The notes under the pieces are model-generated. The model saw only the letters and a program-made list of their open reading frames with translations, was not told the DNA's origin and did no database searches. 64,000 nt of DNA from positions 2,812,001 through 2,876,000 of the forward strand of contig NZ_JAVIZX010000001.1 in the NCBI RefSeq assembly GCF_031453675.1, given 5' to 3'. Shown here one piece after another: positions 46,168-54,763 of the stretch. Source of the DNA: Paracidovorax wautersii (GTDB taxonomy: Bacteria > Pseudomonadota > Gammaproteobacteria > Burkholderiales > Burkholderiaceae_C). Position numbers and translations under genes: made by a program. How positions within the stretch are numbered: the stretch's first letter is position 1; the number at the start of each line of letters is the position of its first letter.

Positions 46168-46800
46168 ATGTCCAACACGCATAAAAAAGCATCGACCGGC
46201 TTCTCCCACGAGAAGATCGAGACCAACAACTTCCTCATGATCGTCCTGATCCTGGTGGTGGTGGCCTTCGGGGGCCTGGTCGAGATCGTTCCGCTGTTCT
46301 TCCAGAAGTCGACCACGGAACCGGTGCAAGGCATCAAGCCCTACACCGCCACGCAACTGGTGGGCCGCGACATCTACCTGCGCGAGGGTTGCTACAACTG
46401 CCACTCGCAGATGATCCGCCCCTTCCGGGCCGAAACGCTGCGCTACGGCCACTACTCCGTGGCGGGTGAGTTCGTCTACGACCACCCGTTCCAGTGGGGC
46501 AGCAAGCGCACCGGTCCCGACCTGCACCGTGTGGGTGGCAAGTACAGCGACGAATGGCATCGCATCCACCTAAACAATCCGCGCGACGTGGTGCCAGAGT
46601 CCAACATGCCAGCCTATCCCTGGCTGGAGAAGTCGCCCGTGGATCCAGCGGTGGTCGCACCGCGCATGAAGGCGCTGCGCGTGGTGGGTGTTCCGTACAC
46701 CGACGAGGAAATCAACGCCGCCGCCGAGGAAGTCAAGGGCAAGACCGAAATGGACGCACTCGTCGCGTACCTGCAGGTCATGGGCCGCGCGCTCAAGTAA
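46168..46800 (+). CDS. ccoO: cbb3-type cytochrome c oxidase subunit II (mono-heme)
   Basis: The 210-residue membrane-anchored cytochrome c has one span at about residues 22-42 and the heme site CYNCH at 75-79, with a distal Met in the C-terminal part ([10 protein letters not shown]). It passes electrons to CcoN. AGGAGC lies before the ATG. Confidence 0.96.
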   Translation: MSNTHKKASTGFSHEKIETNNFLMIVLILVVVAFGGLVEIVPLFFQKSTTEPVQGIKPYTATQLVGRDIYLREGCYNCHSQMIRPFRAETLRYGHYSVAGEFVYDHPFQWGSKRTGPDLHRVGGKYSDEWHRIHLNNPRDVVPESNMPAYPWLEKSPVDPAVVAPRMKALRVVGVPYTDEEINAAAEEVKGKTEMDALVAYLQVMGRALK

Positions 46801-46810
46801 AGGAGTCGCC

Positions 46811-46948
46811 ATGGATATCACCACCATGCGAATCGTCGTCACGCTGGCATCGATGGCGTGTTTCATCGGAATCTGGGTGTGGGCCTTCATGCGCCGCAAC
46901 CAGGACCGCTTCGACGAGGCAGAACAACTGCCCTTCGTCCAAGACTGA
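46811..46948 (+). CDS. ccoQ: cbb3-type oxidase small subunit CcoQ
   Basis: This 45-residue single-span protein (MRIVVTLASMACFIGIWVWA, then FMRRNQDRFDEAEQLPF) fits CcoQ/FixQ, which stabilises the oxidase complex. AAAGGAG lies before the ATG, ten bases after ccoO. Confidence 0.93.
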   Translation: MDITTMRIVVTLASMACFIGIWVWAFMRRNQDRFDEAEQLPFVQD

Positions 46949-46973
46949 ACTCCACAAGAAATGAGAACAACCC

Positions 46974-47888
46974 ATGAGTGACTTCACCAGTAATTTCTGG
47001 TCCCTCTTTGTGGCCGGAATCACCCTGGCCGGGATCTTCGGCTGTGCGCTCTTGCTGTGGCTGACCGCCCGCAACACGGAAGCCCCCACGGGAGACAACA
47101 CGACGGGCCACGTCTGGGACGAGGACCTGACGGAAATGAACAACCCCATGCCGCGCTGGTGGATGTGGCTGTTCGTCATCACCATCGTGTTCGGCCTCGG
47201 CTACCTAGCGGCCTATCCGGGGCTGGGCACCTTTGCCGGCAAGCTGGGCTGGTCGCAGTTGTCCGAGTACAAGGCGGAGGTCGCCAAGGCCAACGCCGAG
47301 CTCGAGCCTCTGTATGCACGCTTCTCCACCATGAAGCCCGAGGAGATCGCAGGCGATCCGCAGGCCATGGCCATCGGTGACCGCCTGTTCATGAACAACT
47401 GCGCTCAGTGCCACGGTTCCGATGCGCGCGGCAGCAAGGGCTTTCCGAACCTGTCCGACGCGGACTGGCTGCACGGCGGCGCTCCCGAGCAGATCCGCCA
47501 GACCATCCACGACGGCCGCACCGGCGTGATGCCGCCCATGGCTGCGGCAGTCGGTTCGCCCGAAGACGTGCGCAATCTGTCCCACTACGTGCTCAGCCTG
47601 TCCGGCAGCCCGCACGACTCCCTGCGGGCGTCGCTCGGCAAGTCCAAGTTCACGGCGTGCGCCGCCTGCCACGGCATGGATGGCAAGGGCAACACCGCCC
47701 TGGGCGCCCCTAACCTGACGGACGACGTCTGGCTGCACGGCTGGGGCGAAGCCGCGATCACCGCCATGATCAACAACGGCAAGACGAACCAGATGCCGGC
47801 CCAGGCCGGCAAGCTGACCGACGCGCAGATCAGCGTGCTGACGGCCTACGTCTGGGGCTTGTCCAACAAGGCGGTCGCCACGCGCTGA
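46974..47888 (+). CDS. ccoP: cbb3-type cytochrome c oxidase subunit III (di-heme)
   Basis: The 304-residue subunit has two N-terminal spans (about residues 12-30 and 58-78, with NNPMPRWWMWLFVITIVFG) and two heme c sites, CAQCH (143-147) and CAACH (229-233). It takes electrons from soluble cytochromes. Length and order are normal for CcoP. Confidence 0.97.
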   Translation: MSDFTSNFWSLFVAGITLAGIFGCALLLWLTARNTEAPTGDNTTGHVWDEDLTEMNNPMPRWWMWLFVITIVFGLGYLAAYPGLGTFAGKLGWSQLSEYKAEVAKANAELEPLYARFSTMKPEEIAGDPQAMAIGDRLFMNNCAQCHGSDARGSKGFPNLSDADWLHGGAPEQIRQTIHDGRTGVMPPMAAAVGSPEDVRNLSHYVLSLSGSPHDSLRASLGKSKFTACAACHGMDGKGNTALGAPNLTDDVWLHGWGEAAITAMINNGKTNQMPAQAGKLTDAQISVLTAYVWGLSNKAVATR

Positions 47889-47961
47889 CCGCACGGGCCG
47901 GGGGCTCTACGGGGCACCCCGGCCATCGCGCCTCGCGCGCATGGTTCCCCACAACTAGTAA

Positions 47962-49428
47962 ATGCCCACAGGTCCCACCATGAAGCCCCCCGAGGGAAGC
48001 CCCCGCAAGGTGATCCCGATAGCCCCCGCCCCGGCGCCCTCGCAGGGAACCCAGGCAGAAGTCGTCTCGCTGTACGAGGCGCAGAAGAAGATCTACCCAC
48101 GATCCATCAGCGGTTTGTTCGCGCGGTGGCGGTGGGTTATGGTGTTTCTGACGCAACTGGTCTTCTACGGGCTGCCATGGCTGGAATGGGGACAGCGCCA
48201 GATGGTGCTGTTCGACCTGGGCGCGCGGCGCTTCTATATCTTCGGGCTGGTCCTCTATCCGCAGGATTTCATCTACCTGACGGGCCTGCTCATCATCTCG
48301 GCCCTGGCGCTGTTCCTGTTCACCGCCGTGGCAGGGCGCCTGTGGTGCGGCTTTGCCTGCCCGCAAACGGTCTACACCGAGATCTTCATGTGGATCGAGC
48401 ACAAGGTGGAGGGCGATCGCAGTGCGCGCCTGCGCCTGGACCAGGGACCCTGGACCGTGCAGAAGGTCGGCAAGAAGAGCCTCAAGCAGTTCCTGTGGAT
48501 TGCCGTTTCGGCATGGACGGGCTTCACCTTCGTGGGCTACTTCGTGCCTATTCGCGAGCTGGGCGCGGAGGTGCTGGCGCTGCAGGGCTCGTGGCAGCTG
48601 TTCTGGGTGGTGTTCTACGGCTTCGCCACCTACGGCAACGCCGGCTTCCTGCGCGAGCAGGTGTGCAAATACATGTGTCCGTATGCGCGCTTCCAGAGCG
48701 CGATGTTCGACCCGGACACTCTTATCGTGACGTACGACGAAGCACGCGGAGAGCCCCGCGGCCCCCGTACCAAGACCATCGACTACAAAGCCAAGGGCCT
48801 GGGCGACTGCATCGACTGCACGCTGTGCGTGCAGGTCTGCCCTGTGGGCATCGACATCCGCAACGGCTTGCAGTACGAGTGCATCGGCTGCGGGCTGTGC
48901 GTGGATGCCTGCAACACGGTGATGGACAAGATGAAGTACCCGCGTGGGCTGATCCGCTTCTCCACGCAGAACGGGGTGGCCAACCGCTGGACGCAGTCTC
49001 AGATCCTGCGGCGGGTGCTGCGCCCCCGGGTGTTGATCTACAGCGCTGCACTGGTGCTGCTGTGCATTGCGATGCTGGCCAGCCTGGTGGCGCGCACTCC
49101 GCTGAAGGTGGACGTGGTGCGCGACCGGGCAGCGCTGTCGCGCATCGTGGCCGGAGGCAAGCTGGAGAACGTGTACCGGCTGCAGATCATGAACGCCACC
49201 GAAGGCCCGCAGCGCTACCGCATCACCGCGCGCGGCCTGCCGGGGCTGGAAGTGGCGTCGGAGGCGGAGGTGGCGATCGATGCGGCCGAGTCGCACTGGG
49301 TCTCGGTGCGGCTGCAGATCCCGTACGGCAGTGCCGACCCCGGTTCGCACCCGGTGTACTTCGAGGTGCAGGCGCTGGAGCGCAAGGACCAGGTGGCCGA
49401 GAAATCGGTGTTTTTGGTCCCCCGATAG
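47962..49428 (+). CDS. ccoG: cbb3 oxidase accessory ferredoxin-like protein CcoG (RdxA/FixG)
   Basis: This 488-residue membrane protein, proposed to act as a cupric reductase in cbb3 assembly, has several spans, the CGFACPQ motif, CKYMCPYARFQ, two ferredoxin-type clusters (CIDCTLCVQVCP and CIGCGLCVDACN) and a C-terminal immunoglobulin-like domain (about residue 370 onward). An ATG at 47980 (MKPPEGSP) is equally possible; neither has a strong ribosome site. It lies 73 bp after ccoP. Confidence 0.95.
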   Translation: MPTGPTMKPPEGSPRKVIPIAPAPAPSQGTQAEVVSLYEAQKKIYPRSISGLFARWRWVMVFLTQLVFYGLPWLEWGQRQMVLFDLGARRFYIFGLVLYPQDFIYLTGLLIISALALFLFTAVAGRLWCGFACPQTVYTEIFMWIEHKVEGDRSARLRLDQGPWTVQKVGKKSLKQFLWIAVSAWTGFTFVGYFVPIRELGAEVLALQGSWQLFWVVFYGFATYGNAGFLREQVCKYMCPYARFQSAMFDPDTLIVTYDEARGEPRGPRTKTIDYKAKGLGDCIDCTLCVQVCPVGIDIRNGLQYECIGCGLCVDACNTVMDKMKYPRGLIRFSTQNGVANRWTQSQILRRVLRPRVLIYSAALVLLCIAMLASLVARTPLKVDVVRDRAALSRIVAGGKLENVYRLQIMNATEGPQRYRITARGLPGLEVASEAEVAIDAAESHWVSVRLQIPYGSADPGSHPVYFEVQALERKDQVAEKSVFLVPR

Positions 49429-49484
49429 GCAGCGGCGACGGGCGCCGACCGTGAAATCACAGACAAGCTTTCAAGGAGTTCGCT

Positions 49485-49757
49485 ATGTCAGTTCAATCCA
49501 TGAAGACCGCTGCGGGTACGCCCTGGTGGAAGTACGGCCATGTCTGGATGGTGATCGCCGGCCCGGCCGTGGTGGTGGTGGCAGGCTTCTTCACGCTCTG
49601 GCTGGCAATGCGCCAGCCCGACCCCGTGCTGGCCGAGGACTATTACCAGCGCGGCATCGACATCAACAAGACGCTCCAGCAGTCCGATACCAGCATGGCG
49701 CCTGCCCTCAAGGGCCGCAACCATGCGGCCACGCCGGTGGAAGACCAGCCCCGCTGA
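49485..49757 (+). CDS. ccoH: FixH-family protein
   Basis: The 90-residue single-span protein (WWKYGHVWMVIAGPAVVVVAGFFTLWLAM, then DPVLAEDYYQRGIDINKTL) is the short form of FixH/CcoH, which is needed for cbb3 stability. The AEDYY motif is typical. The periplasmic domain of longer FixH proteins is lacking. CAAGGAG lies before the ATG. Confidence 0.88.
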   Translation: MSVQSMKTAAGTPWWKYGHVWMVIAGPAVVVVAGFFTLWLAMRQPDPVLAEDYYQRGIDINKTLQQSDTSMAPALKGRNHAATPVEDQPR

Positions 49758-49868
49758 CTGGGCCTGCCGTCGGCGCCTGACCGACACCGCATTGGGGCAT
49801 CCCTCTATACGACGCCCCTCGCCTATGACCTATCGTGCAGACTTCAGTACACGACAAGGAGCCCTGCG

Positions 49869-50153
49869 ATGTGGACACAACGTCTGATGTGGATTGCCTG
49901 GCCGGCCTTTCTGATGGCGGCCGTGCTGGAGATGGTCGTTTTCGCTTTCGTCGACCCGCAAGCGCTGCACTGGTTCGATCAGCCGCTGGCGGTGTCCCGG
50001 GAGGGCGTCTACACGGTGGCGTTCTTCGTGTTCTGGCTCATCATCATGGCCGCAGGCGCGCTGACGACGCTGCTCTCGCTGTCCCCTTTCGAGATGAACC
50101 GCTGCCCCGTGCCGGAGGGCGAACGCCCGCTCGACTGCGCAAGGTACTCCTGA
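49869..50153 (+). CDS. Small two-span membrane protein at the end of the cco cluster
   Basis: I do not recognise a named family. The 94-residue protein has two hydrophobic spans (about 8-28, WIAWPAFLMAAVLEMVVFAF, and 48-70, VYTVAFFVFWLIIMAAGALTTLL), a short periplasmic loop, and a polar C terminus with one Cys near PFEMNRCPVPEGERPLDC (two Cys in all). AAGGAG precedes the ATG. Its position between fixH and fnr, same strand as cco, with a shared terminator, suggests a role in oxidase assembly or low-oxygen physiology. Confidence 0.7.
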   Translation: MWTQRLMWIAWPAFLMAAVLEMVVFAFVDPQALHWFDQPLAVSREGVYTVAFFVFWLIIMAAGALTTLLSLSPFEMNRCPVPEGERPLDCARYS

Positions 50154-50164
50154 GCGCGCCAACG

Positions 50165-50191
50165 AAAAAAGGGGCCGCGGCCCCTTTTTTT
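50165..50191. terminator. Bidirectional intrinsic terminator between the cco cluster and fnr
   Basis: A fully symmetric GGGGCCGCGGCCCC stem is flanked by A6 and T7. It can stop both the cco-side and fnr messages. Confidence 0.92.
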
Positions 50192-50234
50192 GATCCGTGC
50201 GCGACTCTGGGCCGCGCCTGCCGCCGCTGCGTTT

Positions 50235-50954
50235 TCAGTGGCACTGCTGGCTGTTGACGATGCGCTTGAGCGCGTCGGTGTCGACGATGCGCACGTGCCG
50301 CTGCTTGACCTCCACCACGCCTTCCTCGACGAACTTGGAGAAGGTGCGGCTCACGGTTTCGAGCTTCAGGCCCAGGTAGCTGCCGATCTCTTCCCGCGTC
50401 ATGCGCAGAACCAGTTCGGACTGCGAGAACCCACGCGCATGCAGGCGCTGTACGAGGTTGAGCAGGAACGCCGCCAGACGCTCTTCCGCACGCATGCTGC
50501 CGAGCAGCAGCATCACGCCGTGCTCCCGCACGATCTCGCGGCTCATGATCTTGTGCACATGGTGCTGCAGCGCCGTGACTTCGCGGGACAGCTCTTCCAG
50601 GCGGTCAAAGGGCATGACGCACACTTCGGCGTCTTCCAGTGCCACCGCATCGCAGGTGTGATGGTCGCTCACGATGCCGTCCAGGCCGATGATTTCGCCG
50701 GCCATCTGGAAGCCGGTCACCTGGTCGCGTCCGTCTTCCGTCGCCACACAGGTCTTGAAGAAGCCGGTGCGGATGGCAAACAGCGAACTGAACGGCTCGC
50801 CGTTGCGGAACAGGGTGGCACCGCGCTTGACCTTGCGGCGCGTGGCGACGATTTCGTCGATGCGTTGCAATTGCTGATCGTTCAGCCCCATGGGCATGCA
50901 GAGTTCGCGCAGATTGCAGTTCGAGCAGGCAACTTTGATGGTTTGCAGATTCAT
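50235..50954 (-). CDS. fnr: FNR-type oxygen-sensing transcription factor
   Basis: This Crp/Fnr regulator senses oxygen through a [4Fe-4S] cluster. Ligand cysteines are Cys10, Cys13 and Cys19 (ACSNCNLRELC) and Cys112 (AEVCVMPF), with spacing like E. coli FNR. The cyclic-nucleotide-like fold is followed by a helix-turn-helix (MTREEIGSYLGLKLETVSRTFSKF) whose E-SR residues read TTGAT half-sites. The 239-residue form starts at the ATG at 50954; a GTG two codons earlier is possible. Three matching boxes in this window (ccoI/uspA, ccoN, hemN) are likely targets. Confidence 0.96.
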   Translation of the reverse strand: MNLQTIKVACSNCNLRELCMPMGLNDQQLQRIDEIVATRRKVKRGATLFRNGEPFSSLFAIRTGFFKTCVATEDGRDQVTGFQMAGEIIGLDGIVSDHHTCDAVALEDAEVCVMPFDRLEELSREVTALQHHVHKIMSREIVREHGVMLLLGSMRAEERLAAFLLNLVQRLHARGFSQSELVLRMTREEIGSYLGLKLETVSRTFSKFVEEGVVEVKQRHVRIVDTDALKRIVNSQQCH

Positions 50955-51073
50955 ATGCACTGGGCCCTGTTCCTGTCCTGAGCTTACCTGGAGAGGTAGC
51001 GGGGTTCAAATGTTGCAGGAGCACGGAGGGCTACTGTCATGCTGCATTGTGGCAGCCCTCTTTGGACAGACTC

Positions 51074-51087
51074 TTGATTAATGTCAA
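51074..51087 (+). promoter_or_regulatory. FNR box upstream of hemN
   Basis: TTGATTAATGTCAA ends 54 bp before the hemN ATG in the gap shared with divergent fnr. It has the same GTCAA right half as the other boxes. Confidence 0.87.
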
Positions 51088-51141
51088 GGACTGCCCTGGT
51101 GCTCTGCGGCACAGTCGGATCAGGATGCAAGGAATTCTGTC

Positions 51142-52524
51142 ATGACCGCTGTTACTCCCGAGCTTTTGCGTCGTTTCGACGTGCCAGGGCCCCGCTATAC
51201 CTCTTACCCCACCGCGGACCGCTTTGTCGAAGCGTTCGGGCAGGACGAGTACATCCTCGCCTTGCAGCAGCGCAGGCTGGGCTCGGTGGCGAAGGCGCTG
51301 CCGCTGTCCTTGTATGTGCACATCCCTTTTTGCGAGTCGCTGTGCTACTACTGCGCCTGCAACAAGATCATCACCAAGCACCCGGAGCGGGCCGACGTCT
51401 ACCTGCGCTACCTGAGCCGGGAGATTGATCTGCACACGGCGCACTGCGGCGTCGGCCAGTACGTGAGCCAGCTGCACCTGGGAGGCGGCAGTCCGACTTT
51501 CCTGTCCGATGCGGGGCTGCGCGAGCTGATGGCCATGATCAAGCGCAGCTTCAATCTGGTGCCGGGCGGGGAGTATTCGATCGAGGTCGACCCGCGCACG
51601 GTGAACGAGGAGCGGCTGGCGCTCCTGGCCGAGCTGGGCTTCAACCGTCTGAGCTTCGGTGTGCAGGACTTCGACCCCGAAGTGCAGAAGGCCGTGCACC
51701 GCGTGCAGCCCGCCGAGCAGGTGTTCGGCCTCGTGGCGGCCGCGCGCCGCCTGGGCTTCGAGTCGGTCAACGTCGACCTGATCTACGGCCTGCCGCGCCA
51801 GACGCCGGAGTCGTTCGACCGCACCCTCAAGCAGGTCGTGGAACTGCGGCCCGACCGCATCGCCTTGTACGCCTACGCCCACCTGCCCGAACGCTTCAAG
51901 CCCCAGCGCCGCATCGTCTCTGCAGAACTGCCCATGGCCTCGGCCAAGGTGTCGATGCTCTCGCAGTCTCTGGATGCCTTCCTGGACGCGGGATATGTCT
52001 ACGTGGGCATGGACCACTTCGCATTGCCGGAAGACGCGCTGGCGGTGGCCAAGCGGCAAGGGCGGCTGCACCGCAATTTCCAGGGCTACAGCACGCAGCC
52101 GGACTGCGATCTCATCGGCCTGGGCGTGTCCTCCATCGGGCGCGTGGGAGCTACCTACAGCCAGAACGCGAAGACGCTGGACGAGTACTACGACTTCATC
52201 AACAACGGGCGCCTGCCGGTGGTGCGGGGGCTGGCATTGACCCGCGACGATCTGGTCCGGCGTTCGGTGATCATGGCGCTGATGTGCCAGGGCGAGCTTT
52301 TGTTCGAACCCATGGAGCAGTCCTGGCTGATCGACTTCCGCAGCTATTTCGCCGCCGAGATGCAGCAGCTGGAAGAGATGGCGGCGCAGGGCCTGGTGAC
52401 CCTCGGCAAGGACGGCATCACGGTGACTGCCATGGGATGGTTCTTCGTGCGCGGCGTTGCGATGATTTTTGACCGCCATTTGCAGGTGGACCGCAACCGC
52501 GCCCGTTTCTCACGCATCATCTGA
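51142..52524 (+). CDS. hemN: Oxygen-independent coproporphyrinogen III dehydrogenase
   Basis: This radical-SAM enzyme makes protoporphyrinogen for heme when oxygen is scarce. The 460-residue protein has the conserved PRYTSYPTADRF N-terminal motif and the cluster cysteines CESLCYYC (Cys64, 68, 71) with ACNKIITKH, which marks true HemN rather than HemW. An FNR box and divergent fnr support low-oxygen induction. Confidence 0.96.
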   Translation: MTAVTPELLRRFDVPGPRYTSYPTADRFVEAFGQDEYILALQQRRLGSVAKALPLSLYVHIPFCESLCYYCACNKIITKHPERADVYLRYLSREIDLHTAHCGVGQYVSQLHLGGGSPTFLSDAGLRELMAMIKRSFNLVPGGEYSIEVDPRTVNEERLALLAELGFNRLSFGVQDFDPEVQKAVHRVQPAEQVFGLVAAARRLGFESVNVDLIYGLPRQTPESFDRTLKQVVELRPDRIALYAYAHLPERFKPQRRIVSAELPMASAKVSMLSQSLDAFLDAGYVYVGMDHFALPEDALAVAKRQGRLHRNFQGYSTQPDCDLIGLGVSSIGRVGATYSQNAKTLDEYYDFINNGRLPVVRGLALTRDDLVRRSVIMALMCQGELLFEPMEQSWLIDFRSYFAAEMQQLEEMAAQGLVTLGKDGITVTAMGWFFVRGVAMIFDRHLQVDRNRARFSRII

Positions 52525-52532
52525 AGACGTCC

Positions 52533-53282
52533 ATGTGGGCCACTATCGCAGGGACGGCGTTGCTCATGGGCCTGGCAGGAGGCCCGCACTGCCTGGCCAT
52601 GTGCGCGGCTCCCTGTGGCGCACTTGCGTCGGCTTCCGGCACTGACAAGGCCACTGACAAAGCGTTTGCTGTCGGTGGCGTCCGCCCGGTTGGCTGGGCC
52701 GGGCGAGTGTCGGAGAGCACGCTCCTGCGGACGGCAGCTTTCCATCTGGGCCGGCTGGTCGGCTACGCCGTCGCGGGCGGAGTGGCCGCGCTGGCGATGG
52801 AGCGGCTGGCCTGGCTCACCCAACACACGGCGGCGCTGCGGCCCGCTTGGACGCTCTTGCACGCGTCCGTGCTGGCGTGGGGCCTGCTGTTGCTGGTGCA
52901 GGCGCGTCAGCCCGCATGGGTCGATGAGGCCGGACGTGCCGTATGGCATCGGGTGCGGCCCTTGGTGTCTGCACCGGGCGGCACCTGGTTCGCGGGAGTC
53001 GCCTGGGCGCTGATGCCCTGCGGCTTGCTCTACTCGGCACTGCTGGTGGCCGCGCTGAGCGGCGGGGCGCTTCAGGGGGCGTTCACCATGGCGTTGTTCG
53101 GCTTGGGCAGTGGCGTCTGGCTCATCGCCGGGCCGTGGGCCTGGCAGAGGCTGCGCCTCCGCCTGAATGCGCTGCGGGACGGCTGGGGTACCCGGTTCGC
53201 CGGGCTCATGCTGCTGGCCATGGGCGGTTGGGCACTGTGGATGGATGTGGTGCACCGGGAGCCTGCGTTCTGGTGTCTGTGA
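52533..53282 (+). CDS. SafE/DsbD-type membrane protein (sulfite exporter TauE/SafE family)
   Basis: The 249-residue protein has about six membrane spans and two short conserved motifs of this family, GGPHCLAMCAAPCG near the start and ALMPCGLLYSALLVAALSGG in the middle, each with a Cys and Pro that suggest metal or thiol handling. Members often lie by cbb3 and ccoI genes and are thought to aid copper delivery. It follows hemN by 8 bp, so it is part of the FNR-controlled unit. Confidence 0.85.
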   Translation: MWATIAGTALLMGLAGGPHCLAMCAAPCGALASASGTDKATDKAFAVGGVRPVGWAGRVSESTLLRTAAFHLGRLVGYAVAGGVAALAMERLAWLTQHTAALRPAWTLLHASVLAWGLLLLVQARQPAWVDEAGRAVWHRVRPLVSAPGGTWFAGVAWALMPCGLLYSALLVAALSGGALQGAFTMALFGLGSGVWLIAGPWAWQRLRLRLNALRDGWGTRFAGLMLLAMGGWALWMDVVHREPAFWCL

Positions 53283-53431
53283 CCTCCGCAAGCCTGGGAA
53301 GGCTGCCGTGAGGGTCGGGCGACGAAAACCGCCCACCAAGGACCTGCCCGGGTCGCTGCTCCCCTACACTGTGCATCTTGTTGCGCGTTTCACAGTCTGG
53401 TAACTGGAGATAATCCACTCGAGTTTTCTGC

Positions 53432-54763
53432 ATGCACAGCGACTGCGGTACCTCCGAAGTGACCACTCCCATCCTCATCGACATTCGCCAGGTGCGCATT
53501 GGCATGTTCATCCAGCTAGACATGGGCTGGATGAATCATCCGTTTCCCATGAGCAGCTTCAAGCTCACCACCCCGGAGCAGTTGCAGACGCTGCGCGGGC
53601 TGGGGCTCTCCGAGGTGCGCTACATCCCGTCTAAGAGCGATCCCGAAACTGTGCCGGACGAAGCCCTGCCTCCTGCCACCCGCACGGTCGTCCAGGCCGG
53701 CGTGGACGTGTCCCCGGAAGCGCGCTCCACCTCTGCGTCAGTGGGCGCAACTGGCCGCGACGGGTCCCCGCGCCTGCCGCAGGCCGACCATGTCGCCGCC
53801 ATGCGGTGCGATTGGCGCTTTGCCGAGGCGACGCGTATCTACCAGCAGCTCGTCCATTCCCTGGGCGAGGACCTCGGACCGTCGCGCGCCAGCACGGAGG
53901 CGCTGGTGTCCGGATGCGTCAGCGAACTGCTGTCGAACGGAGACTGCGCCATCCGGCTGCTGTCCGAGGGCGTGGGCATGCGGCCTGCCCTGCACCCTGT
54001 GAACGTCATGGTCCTGTCGCTGCTGCTCGGGCGCGCGCTGGGCATCGAAGGGTCCGAGCTCCAGGATGTCGGCGTGGCCGCGCTGCTCCACGATTTGGGC
54101 AAGGCGTCCCTGCCTCTGCACCTGGCCGAGCCGCAATCCCCGCTCATGCCGGCGGATCGCCGGCGCTACGAGAGCCATGTGGGGGAATCGGTCGTGCTCG
54201 CCCGCAAGATGGGCTGGCCCGCTCCCGTGCTGCTGGCCATCGCGCAGCACCATGAAATGATGGATGGATCGGGCTTCCCACAGCAGTTGGCAGGCCGGGA
54301 CATGGTCCGGGCCGGGCAGATCCTGGCGCTCGTCAACCATTACGACCGGATGTGCAACCCCTTGCACGGCGGCGACCCGCTCACGCCGCACGAGGCGCTG
54401 TCCGTGATCTTCGCGCAGCACAAGCCGCGGTTTGACGCCGTGGTGCTGGGCGCCTTCATCCGCATGATGGGCGTGTACCCGCCCGGGTCCGTCGTCCAAT
54501 TGGTGAATGACCGCTATGCCTTGGTCATTTCGGTCAATTCCTCGCGGCCGCTGCGGCCCCGCGTCCTCGTGCACGACCCGCGGGTGCCGGTGGACCAGGC
54601 CCGCATCCTGGATCTGGAAACGGTTCCCGAACTGGGCATCCGCCGCAGCCTGCGGCCTGCGCAGCTGCCGCGCGAAGCCCTGGACTACCTCTCGCCGCGC
54701 AAGCGCATCTGTTATTTCTTCGAGCGGGCCGTCGATCCCGTACCGCGAGAGGGCGACGCGTGA
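53432..54763 (+). CDS. HD-GYP-domain c-di-GMP phosphodiesterase-like protein with DUF3391
   Basis: The 443-residue protein has an N-terminal DUF3391-like segment (IDIRQVRIGMFIQLDMGWMNHPF, then VRYIPSKSDPE) and an HD-GYP domain: HD pair H220-D221 (LLHDLGKASLPLHL), a second His set (AQHHEMMDGSGFPQ, 273-283), with GFP where the name motif has GYP, and QILALVNHYDRMCN. The metal residues look intact, so it may hydrolyse c-di-GMP. No strong ribosome site precedes the ATG, so the start is uncertain. Its stop overlaps the next gene by GTGA. Confidence 0.85.
   Translation: MHSDCGTSEVTTPILIDIRQVRIGMFIQLDMGWMNHPFPMSSFKLTTPEQLQTLRGLGLSEVRYIPSKSDPETVPDEALPPATRTVVQAGVDVSPEARSTSASVGATGRDGSPRLPQADHVAAMRCDWRFAEATRIYQQLVHSLGEDLGPSRASTEALVSGCVSELLSNGDCAIRLLSEGVGMRPALHPVNVMVLSLLLGRALGIEGSELQDVGVAALLHDLGKASLPLHLAEPQSPLMPADRRRYESHVGESVVLARKMGWPAPVLLAIAQHHEMMDGSGFPQQLAGRDMVRAGQILALVNHYDRMCNPLHGGDPLTPHEALSVIFAQHKPRFDAVVLGAFIRMMGVYPPGSVVQLVNDRYALVISVNSSRPLRPRVLVHDPRVPVDQARILDLETVPELGIRRSLRPAQLPREALDYLSPRKRICYFFERAVDPVPREGDA

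Noticed and set aside
46960-49869. Mobile element or horizontal island near the cbb3 cluster
   Set aside because: Composition and operon order are as expected for Burkholderiales; no integrase, transposase, tRNA or flanking direct repeats were seen.
53432-54763. HD-GYP protein as catalytically dead because of GFP in the name motif
   Set aside because: The metal-binding His and Asp residues appear intact; Tyr to Phe is a mild change, so inactivity cannot be claimed.
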